From Planctomycetota bacterium (GTDB lineage: Bacteria; Planctomycetota; UBA1135; UBA2386), in the NCBI GenBank assembly GCA_016794425.1, contig JAEUHR010000043.1, positions 1 to 64,000 of the forward strand: 64,000 nucleotides of DNA, read 5' to 3'. Position numbers and translations under genes: made by a program. Under the pieces are notes generated by a model, which was given only the letters and a program-made list of their open reading frames with translations, did no database searches and was not told the origin of the DNA. Of this stretch, positions 51,737 to 63,892 are shown piece after piece. The first letter of the stretch is position 1; every line of letters begins with the position of its first letter.

Positions 51737-51874
51737 GCGGCCGGCCGTTCGCGGTCGCGCCGTTCCCGTGCCCCTGCTCCGCGACGCGGCGCGTCCGCGC
51801 CTCGTCGCCGGCCCGGTCCGACCGCGGCCGCTGCCTCGACCCGCATTCCCTCCGCATTCCCTCCGCATTCCGTC

Positions 51875-54867
<2,993 letters not shown>

Positions 54868-54868
<1 letters not shown>

Positions 54869-56235
54869 TGCCGACGTCGCGCGCGAGCGGTGCGGCGGCG
54901 CCCTTGCCGCCGCCGCGCGGCCGCAGCTGGCTGTGGATGGCCGTCTACCAGCTGCTGTTCCTGCTGCTGCTGGTCGGCTACGCGCCGGTGCTGGCCTGGC
55001 GCTGCCTGGTCGACCGGCGCTACCGCGCCCGATTCGTGCAGCGCACCGGTCGCGTGCCGTGGCGCGGCGACGGCCGCTCGGTGGTGTGGATCCACGGCGT
55101 GTCGGTCGGCGAGGTCAAGGCGGCGAGCAACTTCATCGCCGAACTGCGCCGCCGTCGGCCCGACCTGCAGCTGGTCGTCTCGGCGACGACGCCGAACGGC
55201 CACCTGGTCGCGCAGAAGGAGTATCCGGACCTGCCGGTCGTGTTCTACCCGCTCGACTTCGGGCGCTGCCCGGCGCGCGCGCTCGATCGCATCCGGCCGC
55301 GCTGCGTGCTGCTGATGGAACTCGAGATCTGGCCGAACTTCCTGCAGGCGGCGCACCGCCGCGGCATCCCGGTCGGCGTCATCAATGGCCGCATCAGCGA
55401 GCGTACGCTGCGCGGCTACCGGCGCGCGCGCGGCCTGCTGCCGCAGCTCGACCTGCTGCACGTCTACTGCGTGCAGGACCGCGCCTACCAGACGCGGCTG
55501 CTCGAGCTCGGCGTCGCGCCCGAACGCGTGCACGTGACCGGCAACATGAAGTACGACAGCGTCGTGATGGGCCGCCACGACGCCGCCGCCGCGACGCTGC
55601 GGCCGTGGCTGTCGGCCGACGGCCGGCCGGTGCTGGTCGCCGGGTCGACGCACTTCGACGAAGAGGCCGCGGTGCTGGCCGCGCTGGCCACCGTGCGCGC
55701 CGGGCACGGCGGCGCCGTGCGCACCGTGCTGGTGCCGCGCCATCCCGAACGTGCTGCGTCGATCTGCGAGCAGGTCGCGGCCGCCGGCGCGAGTCCGGTG
55801 CGCTGGAGCGAGGTCGCCGAAGCCCGGCCGCCGCTCGCCGACGAAGCGGTCGTCGTCGTCGACACGATCGGCCAGCTGCAGGGGTTCTATGCCGCCTGCG
55901 ACGTCGCGTTCGTCGGCGGCAGCCTGATCCCGCACGGCGGCCAGAACATGCTCGAACCGGCGGCGCAGGGGCGCGCGACGATCTTCGGCCCGCACACCGC
56001 CAACTTCCGCCGCGACGTCGAACTGCTGCTGGCCGCCGCCGCGGTGGTGCAGGTGCCGGACCGCGCCGCGTTCGCACGCGAACTCGGCCGCCTGCTGGCT
56101 TCGCCGGCCGCCCGCGCCGAGCTCGGCGAGCGGGGGCGGCGCGTGATCACCGACAACCAGGGCGCCACCGCGCGCACGCTGGACCTGGTGCACGACCTGC
56201 TGGGCCCGGCGTCGGCCGCTCTGCCGCAGCGTTGA
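54868..56235 (+). CDS. waaA: 3-deoxy-D-manno-octulosonic acid (KDO) transferase
   Basis: WaaA adds KDO to lipid A precursors. The 455-aa protein has one N-terminal membrane anchor (AVYQLLFLLLLVGYAPVLAW) and a GT-B fold with the family motifs VVWIHGVSVGEVKAASNFI, VFYPLDFGRCPARALDRI, VLLMELEIWPNFL, GRISERTLRGY, VTGNMKYDS, VAGSTHFDEEA and GGSLIPHGGQNMLEPAAQG. Its presence implies a KDO-containing outer membrane. The ATG at 54868 overlaps the secA stop by one base (TGATG). Confidence 0.95.
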
Positions 56236-56267
56236 CCGCAGCGCCGCTGCTGCCTACGGTCCGCGCG

Positions 56268-56777
56268 ATGAAGTGTCCTTGTTGCAGCGGCGCCGCCTTC
56301 GCCGAGTGCTGCGAACCGATCCTGACGCGGCAGCGGCAGGCGACGACGGCCGAGCAGCTGATGCGGTCGCGCTACACGGCCTATGCGCTGGGTAACGTCG
56401 ACTGGATCGTCGACAGCCAGTCGCCGGACGGCCGCCGGTTCGTCGACCGCAACGCCACCGAGCAGTGGAGCAAGCGGTCGAAGTGGCACCGGCTCGAGAT
56501 CGTCGGCACCGAAGCCGGCGGTGTCGACGACACCGAGGGCTTCGTCGACTTCAAGGCGTACTACACGATCGGCGGCGAGGACATCACGCACCACGAGGTC
56601 GCCAGCTTCCGCAAGGAGGACGGCGTCTGGTACTTCGTCGACGGCGTCGAAGTGAAGCCGCGGCCGTTCAAGCGCCTCGATCCCAAGGTCGGCCCGAACG
56701 ATCCCTGCCCCTGCGGCAGCGGCAAGAAGCACAAGAAGTGCTGCGGCAAGATCGGCGGTCCGGCGCCGGTCGGCTGA
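56268..56777 (+). CDS. YchJ family SEC-C motif protein
   Basis: The 169-aa protein has a zinc-binding SEC-C-like cluster at both ends: CPCCSGAAFAECC at the N-terminus and DPCPCGSGKKHKKCCGK at the C-terminus. The central domain carries LMRSRYTAYALGNVDWIVDS (in part) and EVASFRKEDGVWYFVDG, typical of the YchJ/UPF0225 family. The role of the family is unknown. The C-terminal motif closely copies the tail of SecA encoded just upstream, which fits joint recruitment to the same partner. It starts 32 nt after waaA. Confidence 0.9.
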   Translation: MKCPCCSGAAFAECCEPILTRQRQATTAEQLMRSRYTAYALGNVDWIVDSQSPDGRRFVDRNATEQWSKRSKWHRLEIVGTEAGGVDDTEGFVDFKAYYTIGGEDITHHEVASFRKEDGVWYFVDGVEVKPRPFKRLDPKVGPNDPCPCGSGKKHKKCCGKIGGPAPVG

Positions 56778-56792
56778 GCGTCTCGGCTGCCG

Positions 56793-57980
56793 TCACGTGC
56801 GCGCGTGGCCGGGCTCGGCTGCCGTGCGCCAGACCAGCCACGCGCCGACGACCTCGCTGGCGCCGGCGACCGCGAACGCGAGCGCGTAGCCGGCGCGGCC
56901 CTCGCCGCCGACCGCGACCAGCGCACCGCAGCACAGCGGTCCCAGCAGGAAGCCCAGCGCGCCGGCGCCGTGGAACGCCGCCATCGCGGTCGTGCGGTCG
57001 ATGCCGGGCGCCCGTTCGAGCAGCCACAGCAGCGTCGGCACGAACATCACGGCGCTGCTGACGCCGAGCCACGGCATCAGCACCCAGAGGCCCGCCGGCG
57101 GCACCGCGCCCACCAACACGACGCCGAGGCCGTAGAGCAGGCTGCCGACCGCGACCAGCTGGCGCCGCGACCAGCGTTCGGCGAGCCGGCCGGCCGGGTA
57201 CGACAGCAGTGCGAACGGCAGCAGGAACGACGCCAGCAGCATGCCGATGCGCGCGGCGTCGACGCCGTGCACGCCGCGCAGGAACAGCGGGAACCCGGCC
57301 GTGAAGAAGCCGACCGTGAAGCGATCGCAGAACGCCAGCAGCAGCGGCGTACGCAGCGAGGGCTCGGCGCGCACCGCCGCCAGCACGTCGCGCACGCCGT
57401 GCTGCCGCGCCGGCGCGACGTTGGCCGGCAGCGCCACCGCCGCCAGCGCGGCGGCGCCGAGCAGCACGATGCTGGCCGTGTGCAGCGTCAGCAGCGGATC
57501 GTGGCGGCCGATGCGGCCGCCGAGCGCGGCGCCCAGCGCGACGCCGAGCGTCAGCCCCGCGCCGACGCAGCCGAGCGCGCGGCCGCGGTGCGCGCCGGCG
57601 TGGTCGGCCGTGAGGCTCATCAGCAGCGTCAGCGCCGTGATGTGGGCGGCCCCTTCGGCGGTGCGCAGCAGCAGGAACGTCGGGTAGTCGAGCGGGTGCG
57701 CCAGTGCCTGCATCAACGCCGCGTCGAGCAGCGTCGCCAGCAGCGCCAGTTCGCGGCGGCGGCCGCGGCGCGCGACCACGAGGCCGATCACCGGCGCCGC
57801 CAGCAGCGCGCCGAGCTGGTTGGCCGACAGGAACAGCGTCGTCAGCGCGTCGCCGACCTCGAATCGCTCGCGCACCAGCGCCCGCAGCACCGGCACCGGC
57901 AGCGTCTCCGGCAGCATCAGCAGCAGCGTGACCAGTCCCAGCAGCAGCGCGCGGTGACGGGTCAGGCCGGTCGTCGCCAT
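56793..57980 (-). CDS. Major facilitator superfamily transporter
   Basis: The 395-aa protein has about 12 membrane helices with a standard loop 2-3 (VARRGRRRELALLA) and DHAGAHRGRALGCVGAGLTLGVALGA (quoted core HRGRALGCVGAGLTLG) in helix 4-5. The substrate is unknown. ATG 57980 begins 2 nt after the stop of the Nudix-MBL gene, and an ATG at 58004 would overlap it. The two are probably cotranscribed. Confidence 0.9.
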   Translation of the reverse strand: MATTGLTRHRALLLGLVTLLLMLPETLPVPVLRALVRERFEVGDALTTLFLSANQLGALLAAPVIGLVVARRGRRRELALLATLLDAALMQALAHPLDYPTFLLLRTAEGAAHITALTLLMSLTADHAGAHRGRALGCVGAGLTLGVALGAALGGRIGRHDPLLTLHTASIVLLGAAALAAVALPANVAPARQHGVRDVLAAVRAEPSLRTPLLLAFCDRFTVGFFTAGFPLFLRGVHGVDAARIGMLLASFLLPFALLSYPAGRLAERWSRRQLVAVGSLLYGLGVVLVGAVPPAGLWVLMPWLGVSSAVMFVPTLLWLLERAPGIDRTTAMAAFHGAGALGFLLGPLCCGALVAVGGEGRAGYALAFAVAGASEVVGAWLVWRTAAEPGHART

Positions 57981-57982
57981 CG

Positions 57983-59512
57983 TCAACGTCCGGTCGCCGA
58001 CCAACGTCCGTCGCGTTCGACCGCGAAGCCCTCTTCCTGCAGCTTCTGCAGGCCCGCGAGCAGCGAGCGGGCCGCGAACGGGAACAGCTTCGGGTCCGCG
58101 TCCCAGTAGACCTTCGGCAGCAGCTCGTCGACGGTCAGCGTCTGCGTGCCGAGCGCGCCGCGCAGCGCGGTCTCGCGCTGCCGGCGGTGGCGCAGGTACT
58201 GCTTCACGAGCCGCTGGCCGTCGCGCATCGCCGGCCCGTGCGCCGGGTACAGCGTCGTCATCGGCGCCTCGGCGAGCCGTTCGAGGCTTTTCAGGTAGGT
58301 CGCGAGGTGGCCTTCGGGCGGGTCGACGATGATCGTGCTGACCGTCGACAGCATGTCGCCGACCAGCATCGTGCCGTAGCGCGACTCACGGAAGCACAGG
58401 TGGCCGCGGTCGTGGCCGGGCGTGTGCACGGCGAGCAGTTCCCAGCCCTGGCGGCCGTCGGGCGCACGACCGAGCGGGATCCGCATGCCGTCGTCGAGCG
58501 CGGCGCCGGCGCGGCAACCCTGCGGCAGCCGGCTCAGCGTCAGCGGGTGGCCGCGCACCGGCAGGTCGCGCGCGCGGCTCAGCGCGCGCACGCCGCCGAT
58601 GTGGTCGGGGTGGTGGTGCGTGACCAGGATGCCGGCGACGGTCGCCCCGTCGCGCGTCAGTTCGGTCAGCAGGTCGTCCAGGCGCCGCTGCTCGTCCTCG
58701 TGCGGCGAGCCCGGATCGACGACCCACAGCTGCTCGTGGCCGACCACGTAGCAGTTCGTCGTCACGGCCGGCGGCAGTGTCGGCGTGCGCAGCGGTGCCA
58801 GCACGATGCCGGGCGAGAACCGCACCTGGTGCAGGCGGCCTCTGCGGTAGCCGTCGCAGGTGGCGGTCAGCTCGCGCGCGAAGTCGTCGAACGACGCCGC
58901 ACGCGCCAGGTGTTCGAGCAGGATCACGACCGGCGGCACCAGCAGCAGGTCGCCGTTGCGCCACGACGCCAGCGCCTGGCTCGGCAGCCAGAAGCGCCCC
59001 TGGCGCAGTTCGCCGGGCCACACGTCGGGCCGCCGCGGCGCCGTGCCGCCGGTGCATTGCTCCAGCGGCACGTGGAAGAACACGGTGTCGTAGCGCACCG
59101 GCGCGAACGGCGGCGTCTCGATGCGGCACAGCTCGCGCAGCGGCGGCGCCGGCGGCAGGTCGCCGACCAGTTGGGCCCACGGCGACGGCGTCGTGGCGTC
59201 GGCGGGTGCGTCGGGCAAAGCAGCGGCGAGCAGCCGTTCGCGCACCTCGCGCAACGTCTCGGCGGCGCCGCGGCCGTTCGGCAGCGCGTGGCGTACGAGG
59301 CCGGTCTCCTCGAACAGTTCGCGGTGCGCGCAGGTGGCCAGCGCCTTCGCTTCGTCGCCGACGTCGAGGTCGGCGCGGTCCAGCGTGCCGCCGGGCAGCG
59401 CCCAGTAGCCGCCGAAGAAGCGCAGTTCCGGCGAGCGCTCGACCAGGAACACCTCGCGGTCCCGGCCGTCGCCGCGGGTGATCAACAGGGCGGCGGCGGT
59501 GCGGCGGCTCAT
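57983..59512 (-). CDS. Nudix hydrolase fused to metallo-beta-lactamase-fold domain
   Basis: The N-terminal part (about 1-215) is a Nudix domain with GGYWALPGGTLDRADLD and the box end AHRELFEETGL, interrupted by a short insertion. The C-terminal part (about 245-450) is an MBL-fold hydrolase of the LACTB2/glyoxalase II kind: NCYVVGHEQLWVVDPGS, ILVTHHHPDHIGGVRAL with the metal ligands, VHTPGHDRGHLCF and LYPAHGPAMRDG. A winged-helix-like tail follows. A combined Nudix-MBL protein could clean up nucleotides or CoA esters and hydrolyse thioesters or RNA ends; this is inferred. Confidence 0.9.
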   Translation of the reverse strand: MSRRTAAALLITRGDGRDREVFLVERSPELRFFGGYWALPGGTLDRADLDVGDEAKALATCAHRELFEETGLVRHALPNGRGAAETLREVRERLLAAALPDAPADATTPSPWAQLVGDLPPAPPLRELCRIETPPFAPVRYDTVFFHVPLEQCTGGTAPRRPDVWPGELRQGRFWLPSQALASWRNGDLLLVPPVVILLEHLARAASFDDFARELTATCDGYRRGRLHQVRFSPGIVLAPLRTPTLPPAVTTNCYVVGHEQLWVVDPGSPHEDEQRRLDDLLTELTRDGATVAGILVTHHHPDHIGGVRALSRARDLPVRGHPLTLSRLPQGCRAGAALDDGMRIPLGRAPDGRQGWELLAVHTPGHDRGHLCFRESRYGTMLVGDMLSTVSTIIVDPPEGHLATYLKSLERLAEAPMTTLYPAHGPAMRDGQRLVKQYLRHRRQRETALRGALGTQTLTVDELLPKVYWDADPKLFPFAARSLLAGLQKLQEEGFAVERDGRWSATGR

Positions 59513-59523
59513 CGAGGGCGCGC

Positions 59524-59553
59524 AGCCTACCGTTCCGGCACTGCCGGCGGCAA
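59524..59553 (-). promoter_or_regulatory. Candidate promoter of the Nudix-MBL/MFS operon
   Basis: On the minus strand TTGCCG (59553-59548), 18-bp spacer and TAGGCT (59529-59524), ending 11 nt before ATG 59512. Confidence 0.35.
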
Positions 59554-59570
59554 GGTCGGCGCAGCGTCGA

Positions 59571-61574
59571 TCAGCCGTCGCTGCGCGCGTTCTTCAACAC
59601 CAGCAGCGCCATGGCGGTGCCGTAGCTGCGGCCGAGTTCGTGGCTGTCGACGAAGCTGCCGTCGAACTCGGGGATGCGCTGCAGCACCTCGACGAACCGT
59701 TGCCAGTGGGGCTTGCGTTCGTCTTCGGGCAGGAGCCGCACGACTTCGCTGGCGTGGAACAGCGAGTGGAAGAAGAAGAAGCCGGCGAGCTCGCCGTCGC
59801 TGTGGAAGTCGTTGCGGCGCACGGTCTCGAGGTTCTGCATGTGGCCCCAGAACGCGTCGAGCGCCGCCCGCACGCGCACCGGGTCGCTGCGGCCGACCTG
59901 CAGCAGCGTGCCCTCGCAGACCGGCATGCGCCCGGCGCTGTCCTTGACGCCGGTCGGCCGGTTGCGCGCCGCCCCGCCGTAGGCGAAGGCGCCGTTGTCG
60001 AACCGTGCGGTCAGCAGCGCAGAGGCGGCGCGGTCGATGGCCTCGGCCGGCACGTCGGCACCGGCGGCCTTCGCGGCCAGCACCTGCTGCAGCACCGCAC
60101 CGGTCGCGAACGCGTTCTCGTATTCGTGTGCCCAGAAGCCGCTCGGCCGCTGCCGCTCGACCGCGGCGGCGACGATCTCGTTCATGCGCGCGACCAGCTG
60201 CGGGCGCTGCGCCGGGTTCGCCGCGGCGCGGCGCGCGAAGAACATCAGCCGGTAGGCGTCGGCGTAGCAGTCCTCGTTCTTGCCGCGGTTCAGCCGGCTC
60301 GGGTCGAGCAGGAACGCCTCGCCGCGGCGCAGCGCGAGGTCGATGCGCCGCTGCAGCAGGTTCGACCGCGGCGGCCGGTACTCGAGCAGCGCCGTGCACG
60401 CGATCGCGGTGATCGCGACCCAGACGTTCGGCGTGATCTCGCTGTTCGGCCAGTACGCGTAGCGCGAGTCGGTGAAGCCGCCGTCCTTGCGCTGCTGCTG
60501 CAGCAGGAACTCGACGCCGGCCGCGGCGATCGCGTCGGGCGTCATGCGGTCGCCCTGCCACGTGGTGTCCTTCGGCAGGCCGACCCAGGCGGCCTCCGGC
60601 AGCGTCGCCGTCGACTCGAAGCCCGCGAACGCGGCGCCGAGCGGCCGATCGTCGAGGCCCGGTGTGACGTTGGCGCGCGCGCGGCGGCCCCAGATCGTGT
60701 CGGGGTAGGCCTCGGCGGTGGCGCGGAAGCGGCGCATCGCCAGCGCCTCGTCGCCGGTCTGCAGCGCCTCGAGCGCGCGCGCGTAGTCGCCTTCGGGCGT
60801 GCTGCGCGGGCCGCCGAGTGCGACCTCGTTCTTGACCTCCTTGGCCTCCTCGGCGGCGGCGCGCGCCTGTTCGGGCTGGCGCAGCAGTGTGTGCAGCTTG
60901 GCGATCCTGCCCCAGTCCTCGCGCGACCGTTCCTTCGCCTGCAGCGCCAGCGCCAGCGCGTCGCGCCAGCGGCCGACGCGCCGCAGTTCGTCGACGGTCG
61001 CGCCGGGCAGCTTCACGCCGGCGTGTTCGAGCACGCGCACGCACAGGTTCGCGAACCACGGCCCGTGGAAGGTGCGGAAGCGTTCGGTGTAGTGCACGAC
61101 CTTGCCGTCACCGTCGAGCCAGACCACCGCGGGTTCGACGAACTGCAGCGGGCGCAGGTCGAAGCGGTCGCACAGCTTCTGGTCCATCGCGCAGCGCAGC
61201 GGCACGAACGCGTGGTTGCACAGCTCGGCGACGTCGGGATCGCCGAACACGACCTGGCGCATGTAGACGTCGAGCACCGGCGCGCGGTACATCTGCCGGC
61301 CGCGCAGCCCCTGTTCGTGGATGCGGTGCACGTACCACAGTACCAGCGTGCCGCGCTGCTTGGCTTCGGCGCAGGCCGCGTCGACCAGCGCCGCGCGGTC
61401 GACGTCGCTCGGCTTCGCTTCGCGGTGGTCGTGGAAGTCCTGGCCGTCGCTGCGCCAGGCGATGTGGTCGTCGAGGCCCAGCGTCGCGGCGGGCGGCTTC
61501 GGTGCCTCGGCGTCCTGGGCGGGCAACAGCACGGTCGCCGCAGCGACCACGAACGGCAGCAGAGCTCGCAGCAT
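59571..61574 (-). CDS. Secreted thioredoxin-like / squalene-cyclase-repeat protein
   Basis: The 667-aa protein has a signal peptide (MLRALLPFVVAAATVLLPAQ). A thioredoxin-like segment (about 60-185) holds GTLVLWYVHRIHEQ and LQFVEPAVVWLDGDGKVVHY (quoted in part) but no CxxC. A TPR-like helix region follows (about 200-290). The C-terminal half is of alpha-alpha-barrel prenyltransferase/squalene-cyclase repeats (EFLLQQQRKDGGFTDSRYAY, RPSGFWAHEYENAFATG, SHELGRSYGTAMALLVLKN). Its layout recalls the secreted repeat protein at 21338-23083 but with an added N-terminal module. A TAGGCT box lies 7 nt before the ATG. Function unknown. Confidence 0.82.
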   Translation of the reverse strand: MLRALLPFVVAAATVLLPAQDAEAPKPPAATLGLDDHIAWRSDGQDFHDHREAKPSDVDRAALVDAACAEAKQRGTLVLWYVHRIHEQGLRGRQMYRAPVLDVYMRQVVFGDPDVAELCNHAFVPLRCAMDQKLCDRFDLRPLQFVEPAVVWLDGDGKVVHYTERFRTFHGPWFANLCVRVLEHAGVKLPGATVDELRRVGRWRDALALALQAKERSREDWGRIAKLHTLLRQPEQARAAAEEAKEVKNEVALGGPRSTPEGDYARALEALQTGDEALAMRRFRATAEAYPDTIWGRRARANVTPGLDDRPLGAAFAGFESTATLPEAAWVGLPKDTTWQGDRMTPDAIAAAGVEFLLQQQRKDGGFTDSRYAYWPNSEITPNVWVAITAIACTALLEYRPPRSNLLQRRIDLALRRGEAFLLDPSRLNRGKNEDCYADAYRLMFFARRAAANPAQRPQLVARMNEIVAAAVERQRPSGFWAHEYENAFATGAVLQQVLAAKAAGADVPAEAIDRAASALLTARFDNGAFAYGGAARNRPTGVKDSAGRMPVCEGTLLQVGRSDPVRVRAALDAFWGHMQNLETVRRNDFHSDGELAGFFFFHSLFHASEVVRLLPEDERKPHWQRFVEVLQRIPEFDGSFVDSHELGRSYGTAMALLVLKNARSDG

Positions 61575-61598
61575 GGGCGAGAGCCTACTCGACGCGCG

Positions 61599-63641
61599 TC
61601 AGGATGCGCGGGTGCCGTCGTCGCCGCCGGCCTGCAGCCGTTGCACGGCCTCGTGCGTGCCCAGCACGACGACCTGCCAGCCTTCCTGCAGCACCAGGTC
61701 CGGCGTCGCCGCGACGTGTTCGCTGCGGCCGCCGGCGTCGCGGATCGCGGTGACGACGACGAGATCGCTGCGGTCCGCCTCCGGGATCGCGTCGACCGCG
61801 AGGCCGACCCAGGCGTCCGGCACCGGCAGCGTGTGCACGCCGTGGCCCGCCGGCAGGCGCAGGTCCTGGTCGGGCGCGCCGTCGAGCGAGACGCGGGCGC
61901 TGCGGCGCTGCTGGCCGAGCACCTCGCTGCCGAGCGTCGTGATCACGTCCTGGTGCCGCACGTGGCCGAGCAGCCGCGGCACCGGCCCGGCCGCCGTGAC
62001 CGCGATCTCGCGCAGCTCGGGGTCGTCGAACCGCGGCATCACCTCGGCGATCGAATCGTCGGGCCGCGCCGTCACCGCCGGTCGCGTCAGGTCGGCCGCG
62101 ATCACGGCCGCGGTCAGGCTCGGGTCGTTCAGGAACAGCTTGACGTCCTGCAGCTCGATGCGCCCGACCAGCGCGCCGTTCCGGTCCTGCACGTAGAGCG
62201 TGTCGCCGCGGTGTTCGCCGAGCTGGCGCATGACCTCCGCGAACGGCGCCGTGTCGGGCACGGTCACGCAGTCGCGGCGCAGCACGTCGCGCACGAACGT
62301 GGTGCGGATCGCCATGTCCTCCATGCCGACCGGGACCTGCTCGCCCTTGTGCCGCAGGGCCTCCGAGTAGTAGCTGTCCTCGTCGATCAGGCTGGCGGTG
62401 ATGCTGGCGACGATGCTGCACAGCATGACCGGCAGCACCAGCTCGTAGTGGCCGGTCAGCTCGAACACCAGCACGACCGCGGTCACCGGCACGTGCATCG
62501 TCGCGGCGGTCAGACCGGCCATGCCGACGAACACGAACGTCGACGTCTGGCTCGCGTCGGCGACGCCGAGCGTGCGCAGCAGGTAGGCGAACATCGCGCC
62601 GAACGCGGCGCCGATCACGAGGTTCGGCGTGAAGATGCCGCCGAGGCCGCCCGAGCCGACCGTCGCCATCGTCGCGACCTGCTTCCACAGGAACAGCGTC
62701 AGCACGACGCCGATCGCCGGCTGGCCGTGCGCGACGATCTGGATCACCTCGAAGCCGTTGCCCCAGGTCTCCGGCATGAACGTGCCGAGCGCGCCGACCA
62801 CGAGGCCGCCCAGTGCCAGCGTCAGCGGCAGCGGCAGCCGCAGCTTCTGGAACGCCGTGCGCCCGGCCTTGACCGCGACGCGGAACAGGATGCCGCCGAT
62901 GCCGCACAGCACGCCGAGCACGACCGTCGCGAGGATCAGCGTCCACGGCAGGTCGGTCACGAACTGCGCCGCCTGGTCGTACAGCGCGTGCTCGCTGAGG
63001 TAGTGCTTGCGCACGATCGTCGCCAGCACCGACGCGACGACGATCGGCGCGAACACGTTCATCGCGAAGTTGCCGAGCACCGCCTCCATGACGAACATCG
63101 CCGCCGCGATCGGCGCGTTGTAGCTGGTCGCCATGCCGGCGGCGACGCCGCTGCCGAGCAGCACCGCGCGCGGCCGCGAGCCGAGCCGCGCCCAGCGCGC
63201 GATCAGCGTCGCCAGCGTCGCGGCGATCTGCGAGTTCGCGCCCTCGCGGCCGATGCTGCCGCCGCTGCCGATCGTGCACGCCGACGACAGGATCTGCAGC
63301 GTGCACTCGCGCAGCCGGATCGCGCCCTTGCGCAGCTGCACGAGGCCGATCAGGTCGGCGATGCCGAACGGCGCCTTGCGGCCGCGCAGCGGCAGCAGCA
63401 GCAGCCCGGCCGCGAGCCCGCCGACGGTCGGCACCAGCAGCGTCTGCCACCAGGTCAGGTTCTGCCGCACGGCGGCCGACAGCGAGTCGCCGGGTCCGCA
63501 CAGCAGGTGCTGGATCCAGTCGAGCGCGCGCTGGAACCAGCTGCCGAGCAGGCCGCCGCCGACACCGATGAGCGCCGCGAGCAGGAAGATCGCGAACGCG
63601 CGGAGCGGAATGCCCTTCGGCTGCTGCATCGGGGCCAGCAA
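61599..63641 (-). CDS. ClC-family chloride channel/transporter with CBS and RCK-like tail
   Basis: The 680-aa protein has the ClC membrane core (about 15-440) with GSGGSIGREGANSQIAATL (the selectivity motif, including the gating Glu), SYNAPIAAAMFVMEAVLGNF and GSGGLGGIFTPNLVIGAAF. Two CBS domains follow (about 450-575). The last 90 residues, with TPDLVLQEGWQVVVLGTHEAV, look like a TrkA-C/RCK_C regulatory domain. This architecture is seen in many bacterial ClC proteins; whether it is a channel or a Cl-/H+ exchanger is not decided. Start ATG 63641 or ATG 63629 (MQQPKG). Confidence 0.93.
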   Translation of the reverse strand: MLAPMQQPKGIPLRAFAIFLLAALIGVGGGLLGSWFQRALDWIQHLLCGPGDSLSAAVRQNLTWWQTLLVPTVGGLAAGLLLLPLRGRKAPFGIADLIGLVQLRKGAIRLRECTLQILSSACTIGSGGSIGREGANSQIAATLATLIARWARLGSRPRAVLLGSGVAAGMATSYNAPIAAAMFVMEAVLGNFAMNVFAPIVVASVLATIVRKHYLSEHALYDQAAQFVTDLPWTLILATVVLGVLCGIGGILFRVAVKAGRTAFQKLRLPLPLTLALGGLVVGALGTFMPETWGNGFEVIQIVAHGQPAIGVVLTLFLWKQVATMATVGSGGLGGIFTPNLVIGAAFGAMFAYLLRTLGVADASQTSTFVFVGMAGLTAATMHVPVTAVVLVFELTGHYELVLPVMLCSIVASITASLIDEDSYYSEALRHKGEQVPVGMEDMAIRTTFVRDVLRRDCVTVPDTAPFAEVMRQLGEHRGDTLYVQDRNGALVGRIELQDVKLFLNDPSLTAAVIAADLTRPAVTARPDDSIAEVMPRFDDPELREIAVTAAGPVPRLLGHVRHQDVITTLGSEVLGQQRRSARVSLDGAPDQDLRLPAGHGVHTLPVPDAWVGLAVDAIPEADRSDLVVVTAIRDAGGRSEHVAATPDLVLQEGWQVVVLGTHEAVQRLQAGGDDGTRAS

Positions 63642-63778
63642 GGATGCGGCCGTGGCCCGGCGGGGGCAAGCATCGTGTCCTTATGCGGCCCTTGTGCAGC
63701 GCAAGCCGGTCCTGACGGTGCCCTGATCGACGGTCGCCGATCGTGGATCTAGGTTCGCCGCCATGAGCGAGGTGCACG

Positions 63779-63892
63779 ATGAACGAATGGCTCGTCGGGC
63801 TGGTGCTCGCCGGCAGCTTCGGCTGGCTGCTGGTTTGCGAGCAGGCGGTCGAACGGCTGCTGCGGCGCGGGCGGCCGCGGCGACCGCGGTGA
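63779..63892 (+). CDS. Small 37-aa membrane protein
   Basis: The short frame MNEWLVGLVLAGSFGWLLVC plus a basic tail (RRGRPRRPR) encodes one membrane helix and a positively charged C-terminus. The stop TGA overlaps the GTG of the next gene (GTGA), the arrangement seen all over this window, which is the main argument that it is translated. Function unknown. Confidence 0.5.
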   Translation: MNEWLVGLVLAGSFGWLLVCEQAVERLLRRGRPRRPR

